Notes: generated from the letters alone by a model not told the origin. A stretch of DNA of 64,000 bases from CADEFX01 sp050260355 (GCA_050260355.1 JBLNBZ010000043.1:52367-116366), one strand, 5' to 3'. Positions 26,723-35,001 are shown, counted from the stretch's first letter. Numbers and translations are program-made.

Positions 26723-27150
26723 CTAGCGTGCCTTGCGCAGCCGCCGCTGGCCGATTTCGCGCTCGACATGGGCAAGGTCATCGTCGACCAAGGGCGCAAA
26801 TTTGTCGCGAAGACGAGTGAACTCCCGCTGCACGTTCTGCAGCTCCTCGTCCGACATGTGGTCTGAGTTGATGAAGGCCGTCCGCGCGCCCTCAACGCCG
26901 CGCAAGAGCTCATCCAGCTTGAGCGCTACAATGCGGCTTTCCCGGTTCTGGGTGTTTTGGATCAGGAACACCATCAGGAAGGTGACGATGGTGGTGCCGA
27001 TATTGATCAAAGCTGCCACGTGTCCGAATAGCCAAAGAGCGGCCCTGTCGCGCCCCACACGAGTACGACCGTAATCGCCAGCAAGAAAGCCCAATAGCTG
27101 CCCACGGCATGAGCCGCATACTCGGCGAATGTGCGAAACCGTTCACTCAT
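26723..27150 (-). pseudogene. Low-affinity iron permease family protein, single-base frameshift
   Basis: From ATG 27150 the frame reads MSERFRTFAEYAAHAVG, WAFLLAITVVLVWGATGP, GYSDTWQL and then meets a TGA. The next frame continues exactly where the family expects, INIGTTIVTFLMVFLIQNTQ, to a charged C-terminal helix ending at 26723. One T appears to be missing from a T run at 27009-27011. With that base restored the product would be about 142 aa with two or three helices. The family (PF04120-like) was named for yeast Fet4 similarity; transport activity is unproven in bacteria. Confidence 0.8.
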
Positions 27151-27176
27151 CGATACCTCCACCGTCCTGTCAGATG

Positions 27177-27201
27177 GGAACCTGATGTTTCACGCTGCGT
27201 T
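27177..27201 (+). promoter_or_regulatory. EcfG-type promoter for the DUF1440-flavoprotein operon
   Basis: GGAAC (27177-27181), 16 bp, CGTT (27198-27201): full match to the alphaproteobacterial general-stress sigma factor EcfG consensus. It lies about 185 bp before the DUF1440 start. The same segment read on the other strand is also EcfG-like. Confidence 0.7.
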
Positions 27202-27203
27202 CC
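27179..27203 (-). promoter_or_regulatory. EcfG-like promoter for the iron permease gene, interleaved
   Basis: On the minus strand GGAAC (27203-27199), 16 bp, GGTT (27182-27179), 29 bp before the permease start. It shares its bases with the rightward promoter, giving a two-way stress promoter. Confidence 0.55.
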
Positions 27204-27385
27204 GGCTCAGCCGAGACGCGCCCGAAACTCCAAGGAGGAGAAGAACGCCAACCCACTGTTTCAGCAAGAGTGCCCCGGCGGCAGATGCATGGTGTTGAGT
27301 GGTGGCAACGAAAAAGATCGCATGGAGCGCGGCGTTGCTGAGAGGCAGGAAAGCCGCGGTCGAAAGCAACGTGAGTGATGGCTCG

Positions 27386-27949
27386 ATGTGTCGTCAAAAA
27401 GTGGAATCGTTGGGGCGCTTGTTGCTCAAGGGAGCCGCGGCAGGCCTAGTTGCCACGGCGCCGATGACATTATTGATGGTTGCATGGCATCGGCGTCTTC
27501 CCTTCACGCAGCGCTATCCATTGCCGCCAAGTCTGATCGCCAAGCGGCTTGCTTATGGCACGCAAATTCCCGACGGGCTGATGCCTCGCCCCAACCCATG
27601 GGCGATGTTGGCTGCTCATTCCGCCTTCGGTGCCGCCACAGGTGCTCTTTTCGGTGCGACCCACATTCAACTACAGCGGCAACATCCGGTGGCTACTGGC
27701 ATCGGCTATGGTCTTTTCGTCTGGGCGGCCAGCTATCTTGGTTGGGTACCGCTCGGGCGCTTTATGCTTCCAGCGACTCGGCAGCCGCCGGCGCGCAATG
27801 CAATGATGATTGCGGCCCACATTGTCTGGGGCGCGACGCTTGGGCTGGTCCTCGACACTTTATCAAAGGGGTCCGGCCAGCCTGGGCTCAATCGCAAACA
27901 TCGTGCGGGAGGGCAATTCAGTGAGCTGTCCCGTCGTGAGGACCTGTAA
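27386..27949 (+). CDS. DUF1440/DUF6789-like membrane protein
   Basis: A 187-aa protein with three or four hydrophobic segments (LLLKGAAAGLVATAPMTLLMV, PWAMLAAHSAFGAATGALFG, GIGYGLFVWAASYLGWVPL, MMIAAHIVWGATLGLVLD) and a polar tail. It resembles small membrane proteins of the DUF1440 type found in stress loci; function unknown. In-frame GTG 27371 and GTG 27299 are alternative starts. Its TAA stop overlaps the ATG of the downstream flavoprotein by one base, so translation is coupled. Confidence 0.65.
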   Translation: MCRQKVESLGRLLLKGAAAGLVATAPMTLLMVAWHRRLPFTQRYPLPPSLIAKRLAYGTQIPDGLMPRPNPWAMLAAHSAFGAATGALFGATHIQLQRQHPVATGIGYGLFVWAASYLGWVPLGRFMLPATRQPPARNAMMIAAHIVWGATLGLVLDTLSKGSGQPGLNRKHRAGGQFSELSRREDL

Positions 27950-28851
27950 TGAGTTCAGCGACCGAGTACGACGCGATCATCATTGGCGGCGGGCCTGCGG
28001 GACTTAGCGCTGCGTTGGTGCTCGGGCGCTGTCGCAGGCGGGTCCTGGTCTATGACAGCGGAAGATATCGCAACCAGCGTTCGAGGGCGCTTCACTGCTT
28101 CCTGGGCCATGATGGTCGGCCTCCACAGGAGTTATTGGCGCTGGCCCGGTCGCAGCTTGCCGGCTACGACAATGTTGAGTTCGCGCGCGATAGCGTCGAG
28201 CGTGTCCGCGTGAGAAAGGAAGAATTCCAGATTGGTACATCGTCCGGCCAATCCGCCGATGGACGCAAGCTGATCATTGCCACCGGGGTGGAAGACGAGC
28301 TGCCCCGTGTGCCGGGGCTAGCCGAATTCTTCGGTGTCAGCGTTCATGTGTGCCCTTATTGCGACGGCTGGGAGCACCGCGACGCCGCCATCGCAGCATA
28401 TGGACGAGGTGAGAAGGGCGCTTCGCTGGCGCGGCTGCTCACGCAATGGAGCAAGGACATCGCCTGGTGCACAGATGGTGAGGGCGTAGCGCCAGTTCAG
28501 AAGGCGACACTCGGCACGTTAGGCGTGAAGGTCGTGGAGCACCCAATTGTCCGGCTTGAAGGGAACGATGGAAGGCTGCATCGCTTGGTTTTCGCGAACG
28601 GATCAAGCCTCCCAAGACAGGGACTGTTCTTCAGCACCGGGCAGCACGTTCGTTCGCCGCTGTTGCAGACGCTTGGTTGCGCGTTTGATGAGAACGGCGG
28701 GGTGGTGTGCAGCCATGAGGGAGAAACCTCGGTTGAAGGTGTCTATGTGGCAGGTGATGTATCGAGGGATGTTCAGCTGGCTGTGATCGCTGCGGCCGAA
28801 GGTGCGCGCGCTGCGCTGGCAGTGAACAAGGCGCTTTTGCGGAGCGGATGA
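27949..28851 (+). CDS. Thioredoxin-reductase-like FAD/NAD(P) oxidoreductase
   Basis: A 300-aa flavoprotein of the TrxB fold. FAD motif IIIGGGPAGLSAAL near residue 10, the redox-active pair CPYCDG near 138, and the second FAD segment GVYVAGDVSRDVQLAVIAAAEG near 267 are present. The NAD(P) loop is modified (AAYGRGEKGASLARLL) relative to the usual GxGxxA. Such TrxB-like proteins occur in stress loci and may use partners other than thioredoxin. It is the second gene of an EcfG-driven operon. Confidence 0.87.
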   Translation: MSSATEYDAIIIGGGPAGLSAALVLGRCRRRVLVYDSGRYRNQRSRALHCFLGHDGRPPQELLALARSQLAGYDNVEFARDSVERVRVRKEEFQIGTSSGQSADGRKLIIATGVEDELPRVPGLAEFFGVSVHVCPYCDGWEHRDAAIAAYGRGEKGASLARLLTQWSKDIAWCTDGEGVAPVQKATLGTLGVKVVEHPIVRLEGNDGRLHRLVFANGSSLPRQGLFFSTGQHVRSPLLQTLGCAFDENGGVVCSHEGETSVEGVYVAGDVSRDVQLAVIAAAEGARAALAVNKALLRSG

Positions 28852-28970
28852 CATAGGCAGCTGTCGGGCGTCCGCACCAGCGATCGTCGGATGATTGCCC
28901 CCCCGAATGTCATCGAAAACCGGACCGCATCCGGCTCCGGCGCGGCCCGGAGCCGGAAATATCGGTCGCT

Positions 28971-30236
28971 TCATGCAACAGGCTCAGGCATCCTCGCTGC
29001 CGACATCAGCGGCCGCGCAATCTGGTTGAGTAGCTGGTCCGCGTTCTCCTCCTCGGCCAACGAAAGTTGGAGGAGCTGCACCAGGTCCGGCATTTGCAGT
29101 TGCTGGGCGAGATTGCGGGCCGTGATGTAGCCGGCCATCTCATAGTGCTCGACTTTCTGGGCCGCCCCGATGAGAGCGAGGTCAGAACCGGCCGGCTCCA
29201 TCTTCTTGCCTTCCTTCATGACCTCTTCGCCTTCTTCGAGCAGTCCCATCATACCCTTGCACGGCTTGGCCCGTGACGGGGCATCGAGCATCTTCAGCCC
29301 TTCGGTCAGGCGGTCCACCTGCGTCTCGGTCTCCGCCAGATGCTGATCGATGAGCGTCGAAAGCTGCTCCAACTTGGCAGCCTCGCGCATCTTGGGCAGT
29401 GCTTTGACCAATTGCTTCTCTGCGTGCAGCAGGTCCCGCATTTGGTCGATCAAAAGCTCCCGAATGACCTCCGGATCGGAAGCTGCGGATGCTTCGGACT
29501 GGATCTCGGTCGATCCATTCATGCTTCGCGCGTCCTGGAATGCCGGGGCATCGACCACTTGCCAGGACTCGCCCTCGTTCCAGGGACCCTTGGTGTCGAT
29601 CTCACCCATGTCACCCTGGCCGGTGGAGTCGTTGAAGTACTGGTCCACCAGAGGTTTCGACGGGGCGATCTTGCCGACCGAGAAGCGAGGTTTGCCGAGA
29701 CTGTCCAGGGCGGCGGCAAAAGCCTTCATGTGGGTGATTTCGCGGGTCATGAGGAACTGCAGGGCGTCCTTGGTACCGACGTCATCGCAGAAGTCGATCA
29801 GACGCTCGTAGACGATCTTGGCCCGTGCCTCGGCGGCGATGTTGCTGCGGAGGTCGACGTCGAGCTCGCCGGTGATTTTCAGGTAGTCGGCGGTCCAGGG
29901 ATTGCCCATCGAGTTGAATAGGTTGATGCCGCCGCCACCGGCGATGGCGATAAGCGGATCGGCTTCCGCCGCCTCACGCTTGAACTTCATGGGCGCCAGA
30001 TGCAGCCGCGCGAGCGTGCCGACGACCTCCAGATGGCTCAACTCCTCGGTGCCGATGTCCATCAGCAGATCCTTGCGGGCGGGATCCTCGCAGTTCAGGC
30101 CCTGAATGGAATACTGCATGGCGGCTGCGAGTTCGCCGTTTGCGCCGCCGAACTGCTCGAGCAGCATGTTGCCAAATCGGGGATCGGGGTCGTCGACGCG
30201 GACCGTGTACATGAGCTTCTTGACATGGTGATACAT
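28971..30236 (-). CDS. Manganese catalase fused to a DUF892 (YciF-like) ferritin-fold domain
   Basis: A 421-aa two-domain protein. Residues 1 to about 255 form a di-manganese catalase with ligands visible in GANGELAAAMQYSIQG (Glu), GTEELSHLEVVG (Glu, His), AEARAKIVYERLI (Glu) and MTREITHMKAF (His). After a linker (DARSMNGSTEIQSEAS), residues about 268-421 form a DUF892 four-helix domain (LLIDQMRDLLHAEKQLVKALPKM; GAAQKVEHYEMAGY). Normal Mn-catalases lack this second domain, whose free-standing paralogue is encoded at 36749. ATG 30236 has GGGGGAAGAGC-GAAAGGCC upstream. EcfG promoter 47 bp before the start. Confidence 0.9.
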   Translation of the reverse strand: MYHHVKKLMYTVRVDDPDPRFGNMLLEQFGGANGELAAAMQYSIQGLNCEDPARKDLLMDIGTEELSHLEVVGTLARLHLAPMKFKREAAEADPLIAIAGGGGINLFNSMGNPWTADYLKITGELDVDLRSNIAAEARAKIVYERLIDFCDDVGTKDALQFLMTREITHMKAFAAALDSLGKPRFSVGKIAPSKPLVDQYFNDSTGQGDMGEIDTKGPWNEGESWQVVDAPAFQDARSMNGSTEIQSEASAASDPEVIRELLIDQMRDLLHAEKQLVKALPKMREAAKLEQLSTLIDQHLAETETQVDRLTEGLKMLDAPSRAKPCKGMMGLLEEGEEVMKEGKKMEPAGSDLALIGAAQKVEHYEMAGYITARNLAQQLQMPDLVQLLQLSLAEEENADQLLNQIARPLMSAARMPEPVA

Positions 30237-30282
30237 GGAAGGCCTTTCGGGGGAAGAGCTGGGGAGGGCGCTCTTAGGCTCT

Positions 30283-30307
30283 AACGCCATGTTGCTGTTG
30301 GCGTTCC
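30283..30307 (-). promoter_or_regulatory. EcfG-type promoter of the Mn-catalase fusion gene
   Basis: Minus-strand GGAAC (30307-30303), 16 bp, CGTT (30286-30283), 47 bp upstream of the start codon. Full consensus match. Confidence 0.75.
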
Positions 30308-30391
30308 GGCCGCGTTAGCTTGCGGAGACATCGGCGGCCTGGTCTTAGCTTGGCGAATGGGTTTGCAGGGAGCCCGCCGCAGCCGCGTTAC

Positions 30392-31462
30392 CTACCAGAG
30401 CTGCGGTTTGGCCATCATCAGCCAGAAAATGGTGAGCGCAGCCCCGAAGGCTGGAAATCCAAAAACAAACCACGTCCAGAACAGCTTGTGATACTCGGCC
30501 GGCAGAGGCTGGTTGTCGGCTGCGGCATGTGCGAACCAGCGTTCCTGCACCGTGCAAGGTTCACGGCGCAACGCCTCGCGCAGGCCTGATGGCTCAATGC
30601 CGGTCAAACGCATCCATGGCTCCGGATCACCGGTCGCGCCGCGGACGATCTCGAGCCTGGCATTGGTTCTGATCGGTGGCCTCCATCCGAGATGCCCAGC
30701 CAGGTCGCCTGCGCGGTAGGCTGCACGCATTGCCCAATTCGGCGCTCTGATAAGCCGTGCGGGGGCGTGCCCCAGCCAGGAACGGTACGCTGCCACCACG
30801 TTTTCAAAAGACAGGCGCTCCGGACCGGCAAGGTCGAGTTCCAGCTTCGTCGGGGCATCTGCGCGCAAGAAAAACAAGACGGTCGTGACGACATCATCCA
30901 GCTGCACGACCTGCAGTTCGCCTGCGTCCGGCATCGCAGGCAACACGGGCAAAGCAGCCAACGCCCGAAACAATGCGCTGCCTCCGTAGCCCGCGCGACC
31001 AACAATGACCGATGGCCGCAGGATCACCCAATCGAGATTTCGCGCCAATGCTGCGTCGCCCCGAGCTTTGCTCTCGGAAAAAGCTGTCGGCTGCTCATGG
31101 TTGACGCCGATGGCCGAGACATGAATGACGCGGCGCACGCCGGCCTGTTCGCAAGCCGAAAATAGCGCGGCCGGCCCGGCGTGATGCACATCGGCCGTGG
31201 CTTCGCCGCCGCCGTCCTGGAGAATGCCCGCGCAATTCACAACCGCGTCGACGTCCTTGAGCAAAGGCAGCCAGTCTGCAGCCGACGTCATCGCCTGCAT
31301 GTCGATTCGCACCCAGTCATCGGCTGCGATGCTGACCCTTCGCACGCGATGGGTCCCTGCCAGCACCTGACACCCATCCGTGATCAAGCGGGCGCTCAAG
31401 GCCGATCCCACCAGCCCGGTGGCTCCGACTATGAAGACTTTTCGCAGCTTTCTGTCAGGCAC
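30392..31462 (-). CDS. NAD(P)H-binding SDR-like protein with C-terminal membrane helix
   Basis: A 356-aa protein. The N-terminal atypical SDR domain begins KVFIVGATGLVGSALSARL, has VVNCAGILQDGG and HVSAIGVNHEQPTAFSESKARGD, and the C-terminus ends with a hydrophobic helix (FWTWFVFGFPAFGAALTIF). Homologues are described as NAD(P)-binding membrane proteins, some linked to quinone or lipid metabolism; the substrate is unknown. I chose GTG 31462 because a transcription terminator for the upstream operon sits at 31482-31513, inside any longer reading frame. Confidence 0.75.
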   Translation of the reverse strand: MPDRKLRKVFIVGATGLVGSALSARLITDGCQVLAGTHRVRRVSIAADDWVRIDMQAMTSAADWLPLLKDVDAVVNCAGILQDGGGEATADVHHAGPAALFSACEQAGVRRVIHVSAIGVNHEQPTAFSESKARGDAALARNLDWVILRPSVIVGRAGYGGSALFRALAALPVLPAMPDAGELQVVQLDDVVTTVLFFLRADAPTKLELDLAGPERLSFENVVAAYRSWLGHAPARLIRAPNWAMRAAYRAGDLAGHLGWRPPIRTNARLEIVRGATGDPEPWMRLTGIEPSGLREALRREPCTVQERWFAHAAADNQPLPAEYHKLFWTWFVFGFPAFGAALTIFWLMMAKPQLW

Positions 31463-31481
31463 GCCGGCATCCGCACCAATG

Positions 31482-31513
31482 AAAAGGCGGGAGCACGGTA
31501 TCGCACTCCCGCC
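31482..31513 (-). terminator. Rho-independent terminator of the DUF883-holin-like operon
   Basis: On the minus strand GGCGGGAG pairs with CTCCCGCC around a 12-nt loop and is followed by TTTT. It lies about 95 bp after the stop of the gene at 31607 and before the next leftward gene. Confidence 0.75.
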
Positions 31514-31606
31514 CACACCAACAGCGCGGCCTCACCGCGCATTTTGACGATGTATTGCGCTTCGGAGTGATTTACGGCGCCGCAAACGCCAGAGGGGAGC
31601 GCGAGG

Positions 31607-32149
31607 CTAATGCCGCGTTGTGCTGGTCAGATCATCGGCACCGTTGGGCCGCAGTGCCAAATCGGCATCTACCTCAATTGGATCGGCGTCCTTGGTCGGC
31701 CAGAACAGGGCCCCGATCATGACCACGAACAGAACCAGAGGGAAATTACGCCCAAGAACACGCGCAACGCTCAAAGCCGAGCTTGCACCGCCGCCGGTGG
31801 TTAGGAGCGTGCCAAGGAGGGCGATCGGGGCCTGCACTGCGGCCTGGGCAGTGGCGTCACTCATCACCTCTCCGGTGTCGGCTTCCTCGGCAAGCTGCTG
31901 GGCTTTTTCCTCTTCATGTTCTTTGACCGAGACAGCTATGGCCGCGATGACGCCGACGGCGGCGAGACCGCCCGCCATGGCCCAATACGCCGTGACGTGA
32001 CCGAAGCGCTCGACCAGCATGACTGTGCCTGCAGCCAACGCGAACCCAGCGGCAATGACGAACGGTATCGCCACCGACGCGCGCGCGACGTACTTGAGAA
32101 CGAGTCCGGTAACAGCCGATTTGGCCTGGTTGACAAGGCCTGCGAACAC
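31607..32149 (-). CDS. Holin-superfamily-III-like membrane protein
   Basis: A 180-aa protein with three hydrophobic helices: KYVARASVAIPFVIAAGFAL, VTAYWAMAGGLAAVGVIAAI and NFPLVLFVVMIGALFWPT. A charged EEEKAQQLAEEADTGE segment follows the second helix. Such phage-holin-family-like proteins are commonly encoded beside DUF883 membrane-anchor proteins in stress loci of Rhizobiales and are not phage lysis proteins. It starts 9 bp after the DUF883-like gene. Confidence 0.65.
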   Translation of the reverse strand: MFAGLVNQAKSAVTGLVLKYVARASVAIPFVIAAGFALAAGTVMLVERFGHVTAYWAMAGGLAAVGVIAAIAVSVKEHEEEKAQQLAEEADTGEVMSDATAQAAVQAPIALLGTLLTTGGGASSALSVARVLGRNFPLVLFVVMIGALFWPTKDADPIEVDADLALRPNGADDLTSTTRH

Positions 32150-32158
32150 TTGGGCCTC

Positions 32159-32419
32159 TTACGATTTCCAGAGGGCGCCCAGGACGAAGCCGACGGCGGC
32201 CGCCATGGCGAGAGTAGCCATGGGCTGGTCCTTGATGGACTTTTCGACCGCTTTCTTGAGGTTACCGGCGACTTCACCTGTGCGGTCGGAAACCTCGCGC
32301 ATTTGATCGGCGGCACCGCTGGCAAGGCCTTCGACGCGGTCCGCGACTTTCTTGAACTGCTCTGTGCCCTTATCGACGAGATCATCGGTCCGGCTTCCGG
32401 TACGGGTGCTTTGTGCCAT
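32159..32419 (-). CDS. DUF883/ElaB-YqjD-like membrane-anchored protein
   Basis: An 86-aa protein: a charged amphipathic helix (DKGTEQFKKVADRVEGLASG, QMREVSDRTGEVAGNLKKAVEKS) followed by one C-terminal membrane helix (ATLAMAAAVGFVLGALWKS). This is the layout of the ElaB/YqjD family, stationary-phase proteins thought to anchor ribosomes or shape the inner membrane. Start ATG 32419. It is the first gene of an operon with the holin-like gene. Confidence 0.8.
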   Translation of the reverse strand: MAQSTRTGSRTDDLVDKGTEQFKKVADRVEGLASGAADQMREVSDRTGEVAGNLKKAVEKSIKDQPMATLAMAAAVGFVLGALWKS

Positions 32420-32795
32420 GGCGAAGGTGCTCCTGAGCTCAACCTGGCACAAGAACTGGACCCTCTGATTTGTTCATTGCCCGGCGCTGCTTTCAAAAAC
32501 CCATTCAATGGCTTGCGCCTGCATGCGACTATCGTTCGTTGCACGAGTGCGTCTCGCCCGTCACCGGCTACTGCCTGCCGAGCTTGGCCAGCGCTATGCG
32601 CACGGCCTCGATGAGTTCTCGGACGCGGCCGGCTTCGATATCCCACCCACGGGCAGCGCACGCGAGGCGCGGTCTTTGGTCTCTCGGTCGGTCTGCGCAC
32701 GTCAGGCGAGCCTCGGGGGGTCCTTGGAACTCGGCAAATCCAGCGGCGTTCAGGGTGCAGCAAGTCGCCAGTGATCCCCCGCAGATACGCGCTTC
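32420..32795. other. Divergent promoter region (376 bp)
   Basis: Lies between the leftward DUF883-like operon and the rightward BrkB operon and contains the EcfG promoter at 32726-32750. Open frames exist on both strands here, but none gives a recognisable protein. Confidence 0.4.
32726..32750 (+). promoter_or_regulatory. EcfG-type promoter of the BrkB operon
   Basis: GGAAC (32726-32730), 16 bp, CGTT (32747-32750). The first downstream start codon is that of the 55-aa gene, 45 bp further on. Confidence 0.7.
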
Positions 32796-32963
32796 ATGCA
32801 CCTTCTCGACGTCGTACTTTCAGAGCTGGCGGAGTACCGTCGCAGCGGCCGGCCGGTGCACCTGGCTCATGCTGCCCGCGCCCTGGACGAGATGCGGCAG
32901 CAGGCGCAGTCAGAACCCCGGTACCGCCAGCATGTGGAACCTTCTCACGACAGCGGCCAGTGA
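32796..32963 (+). CDS. Small helical protein (55 aa) upstream of BrkB
   Basis: MHLLDVVLSELAEYRRSGRP followed by HLAHAARALDEMRQQAQ predicts two amphipathic helices. It begins 45 bp after the EcfG promoter and overlaps the start of the BrkB gene by 32 bp in another frame, an arrangement typical of translational coupling. I recognise no family. It could instead be an untranslated leader. Confidence 0.45.
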   Translation: MHLLDVVLSELAEYRRSGRPVHLAHAARALDEMRQQAQSEPRYRQHVEPSHDSGQ

Positions 32964-33771
32964 TTGGGTGCGCCATCGCGATGCCCGACTGGGCGCGGCG
33001 CTTGCCTACTACTCCGTCTTCTCCCTGGGTCCCCTGCTGCTGATTGTCGTGAGCATCGCGGGGCTGTTTTTTGGCGAGGATGCCGTCCGCACCGCGCTGA
33101 CCGGCCAATTCCAATCGCTGCTGGGGCCGCTCGGCAGTCAGGCCATCGAGACGATGCTCAAGGGTGCCGGGTCGCAGGCATCGGGCACACTCGCCGCCGC
33201 GCTTGGTGTTATCCTGCTGCTGGTCGCGGCCGTCGGCGTCGTGGCTCAGCTCAAAGATGCGATCAACACGATCTGGGAAACAAAGGAGCCTGAGGTTGCG
33301 GGCCTCTGGTGGTACGCCCGCAGCTATCTCATCTCCTTCGCCGGCATAATGGGTCTGGGCTTCCTGCTCGCGATGTCGCTGGTCATCAGCACAGCGTTGA
33401 GCGCCCTATCGGCTTGGATGGGCGGCGGCGAGTCGCTGTTCTGGCAAGCCGTCAACTTCCTCATTTCGCTTGGCGTGCTGACGCTGCTCTTCGCCATGTT
33501 CTTCCGATGGTTCCCCGACGGCCCCGTCGATTGGGAGGATGCGTGGCGTGGGGGCCTGGTCACCGCCGCCCTGTTCAATGTCGGCAAGCTGGCCATCGCC
33601 TGGTACATCGGCAGTCAGGGACTTGAGTCAACCTACGGCGCGGCGGCGTCTGTGGTGGTGCTGCTGGTGTGGGTCTATTACTCCGCCCAGATCGTGCTGT
33701 TCGGCGGCGAAATCACGCATGTCTATGGGCGGCAAAAACATGCCACGTCGCAGGCGGTTGAACTCCATTAG
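32932..33771 (+). CDS. YihY/BrkB-family inner membrane protein
   Basis: A 279-aa protein with about six helices. Family marks are RLGAALAYYSVFSLGPLLLIVV, the loop VAQLKDAINTIWE, FRWFPDGPVDWEDAWRGGLVTA and YGAAASVVVLLVWVYYSAQIVLFGGE. The family was once annotated as ribonuclease BN in error; its members are membrane proteins, perhaps transporters, linked to serum resistance in Bordetella and to stress responses. It is the second gene of the EcfG-driven operon and overlaps the LigD-type gene tail to tail by 4 bp. Confidence 0.88.
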   Translation: MWNLLTTAASDWVRHRDARLGAALAYYSVFSLGPLLLIVVSIAGLFFGEDAVRTALTGQFQSLLGPLGSQAIETMLKGAGSQASGTLAAALGVILLLVAAVGVVAQLKDAINTIWETKEPEVAGLWWYARSYLISFAGIMGLGFLLAMSLVISTALSALSAWMGGGESLFWQAVNFLISLGVLTLLFAMFFRWFPDGPVDWEDAWRGGLVTAALFNVGKLAIAWYIGSQGLESTYGAAASVVVLLVWVYYSAQIVLFGGEITHVYGRQKHATSQAVELH

Positions 33772-34709
33772 CGCCCGAGGAATTTCCGAATGGCAGCTTT
33801 GAGCGAAATCTCGCTCTCGCAATAGGCTTGCCACGGCTTGCTCTTCGTCAGCAGAGCCGGCGTGCTCGTCAGCGTAAAGCGTGCAGGATCAAGACCTGCG
33901 CGTACCTGGCTCCAGTGCAGCGGCATGGATACCGGCGCACCCGGCCGCATGCGTGGTGAGAGGGGGGCAACAGCCGTCGACATGCGGTCATTGCGCAGAT
34001 AGTCGAGGAAGATTTTGCCGCCGCGCAGCTTCTTCGACATGTTGAGCAGATATTTTTGCGGGCTGTCTGCAACCATCGCCGAGCAGACTGCCTGCGCGAA
34101 CCCTTTGGCCTCGTCCCAGCCCAGGCCGTCCTTTTCCTTCACCGCAAGGGGCGTCACGACATGCAGGCCCTTGCCGCCTGTGGTCTTGCAAAAGGGGATG
34201 AGACCGATCGCCTCCAATCTGTCTTTCATCTCCTTCGCGGCGGCGATCACCGTGTCGAACACAACGTCCGGGGCCGGATCGAGATCGAACACCAACCGCC
34301 CCGGAATGGCGGGTGAGCCCGGCTGGTTGTTCCATGGGTGGTACTCGATGGCGGCGATCTGCGCCGCCGCGATCAGGCCTTCGACGCGGTCGATCTGAAT
34401 GTAGGGCTTGCGGTCACCTTCAACCTTCGTAACCGAGAGCAGGTTCGACATGCCCTTCATCTCATGCCGCTGGAAGAACCGCTCGCCGTTGATGCCGTCG
34501 GGTGCGCGGATGATCGAGCAGGGCCTGCCCTTCAAGTGCTGCATCATCCATGGCCCAACCTTCTCGAGGTACTGAGCCAGCTCAAGCTTGGTGAATCCGT
34601 CCGGCTCGGGCCACAGCGGCTTGTCGGGCTTGGAAATCACCACGCCCATGACGACGTCGCTGCCGCCCTTGATGCGGTTGCCCCGAGCTTTGGGCGAGGG
34701 TGTGGGCAA
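33768..34709 (-). CDS. Stand-alone LigD-type DNA polymerase/primase domain protein
   Basis: A 313-aa archaeo-eukaryotic-primase-like polymerase, the same domain that in LigD fills gaps during non-homologous end joining. It has ISKPDKPLWPEP at the start, KGRPCSIIRAPDG, the catalytic DxD in VFDLDPAPDV, and TTGGKGLHVVTPL. The ligase and phosphoesterase domains of full LigD are absent. A ligase-like but catalytically altered protein is encoded at 39202, and no ku gene is in the window. Start TTG 34709 or ATG 34649; the conserved region begins two residues after the latter. Confidence 0.85.
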   Translation of the reverse strand: MPTPSPKARGNRIKGGSDVVMGVVISKPDKPLWPEPDGFTKLELAQYLEKVGPWMMQHLKGRPCSIIRAPDGINGERFFQRHEMKGMSNLLSVTKVEGDRKPYIQIDRVEGLIAAAQIAAIEYHPWNNQPGSPAIPGRLVFDLDPAPDVVFDTVIAAAKEMKDRLEAIGLIPFCKTTGGKGLHVVTPLAVKEKDGLGWDEAKGFAQAVCSAMVADSPQKYLLNMSKKLRGGKIFLDYLRNDRMSTAVAPLSPRMRPGAPVSMPLHWSQVRAGLDPARFTLTSTPALLTKSKPWQAYCESEISLKAAIRKFLGR

Positions 34710-35001
34710 TTGCGCCTTGTCCGCCGGCGCCGGCGTTTCGGCCCGAACCTCTGGAGACGCTGATAGGGACGGCAGCAGCCTTTTGCACCACGATTTCCTA
34801 CGTGCCGCAGCTCAAGAAATGCTGGACGACCGGCGAGACCGGCGACATCTCACTAAAAATGCTTTCTCTCCTTGCAGGCGGACTTCCCTCTGGATGGTGT
34901 ACGGTTTCCTGCGCAGCGACGGCGTCATCATCGTGGCCAATGCCGTCAGCCTTGCCCTCCTTGGTGGGATCATCTTTTTCAAGCTCAGGGAGCGGCACTA
35001 G
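34700..35001 (+). pseudogene. SemiSWEET-like sugar transporter gene, single-base frameshift
   Basis: One frame reads LETLIGTAAAFCTTISYVPQLKKC, then TGETGDISLKMLSLLAGG. The next frame then reads LWMVYGFLRSDGVIIVANAVSLALLGGIIFFKL to a stop at 35001. Together they make a complete three-helix SemiSWEET with its PQ motif. A base is missing in the CTTCCC run near 34888-34893. No ATG lies at the expected start (CTG 34751 occupies it; GTG 34700 is in frame upstream). Real decay or a sequencing error are both possible. Confidence 0.75.

Noticed and set aside
31607..32149. Phage lysis function for the holin-like protein
   Set aside because: It is paired with a DUF883-like stress protein and no endolysin or other phage gene is near.
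32568..32801. 77-codon minus-strand frame in the DUF883-BrkB gap
   Set aside because: It runs across the EcfG promoter at 32726-32750 and has no family resemblance, so a regulatory region is the better reading.
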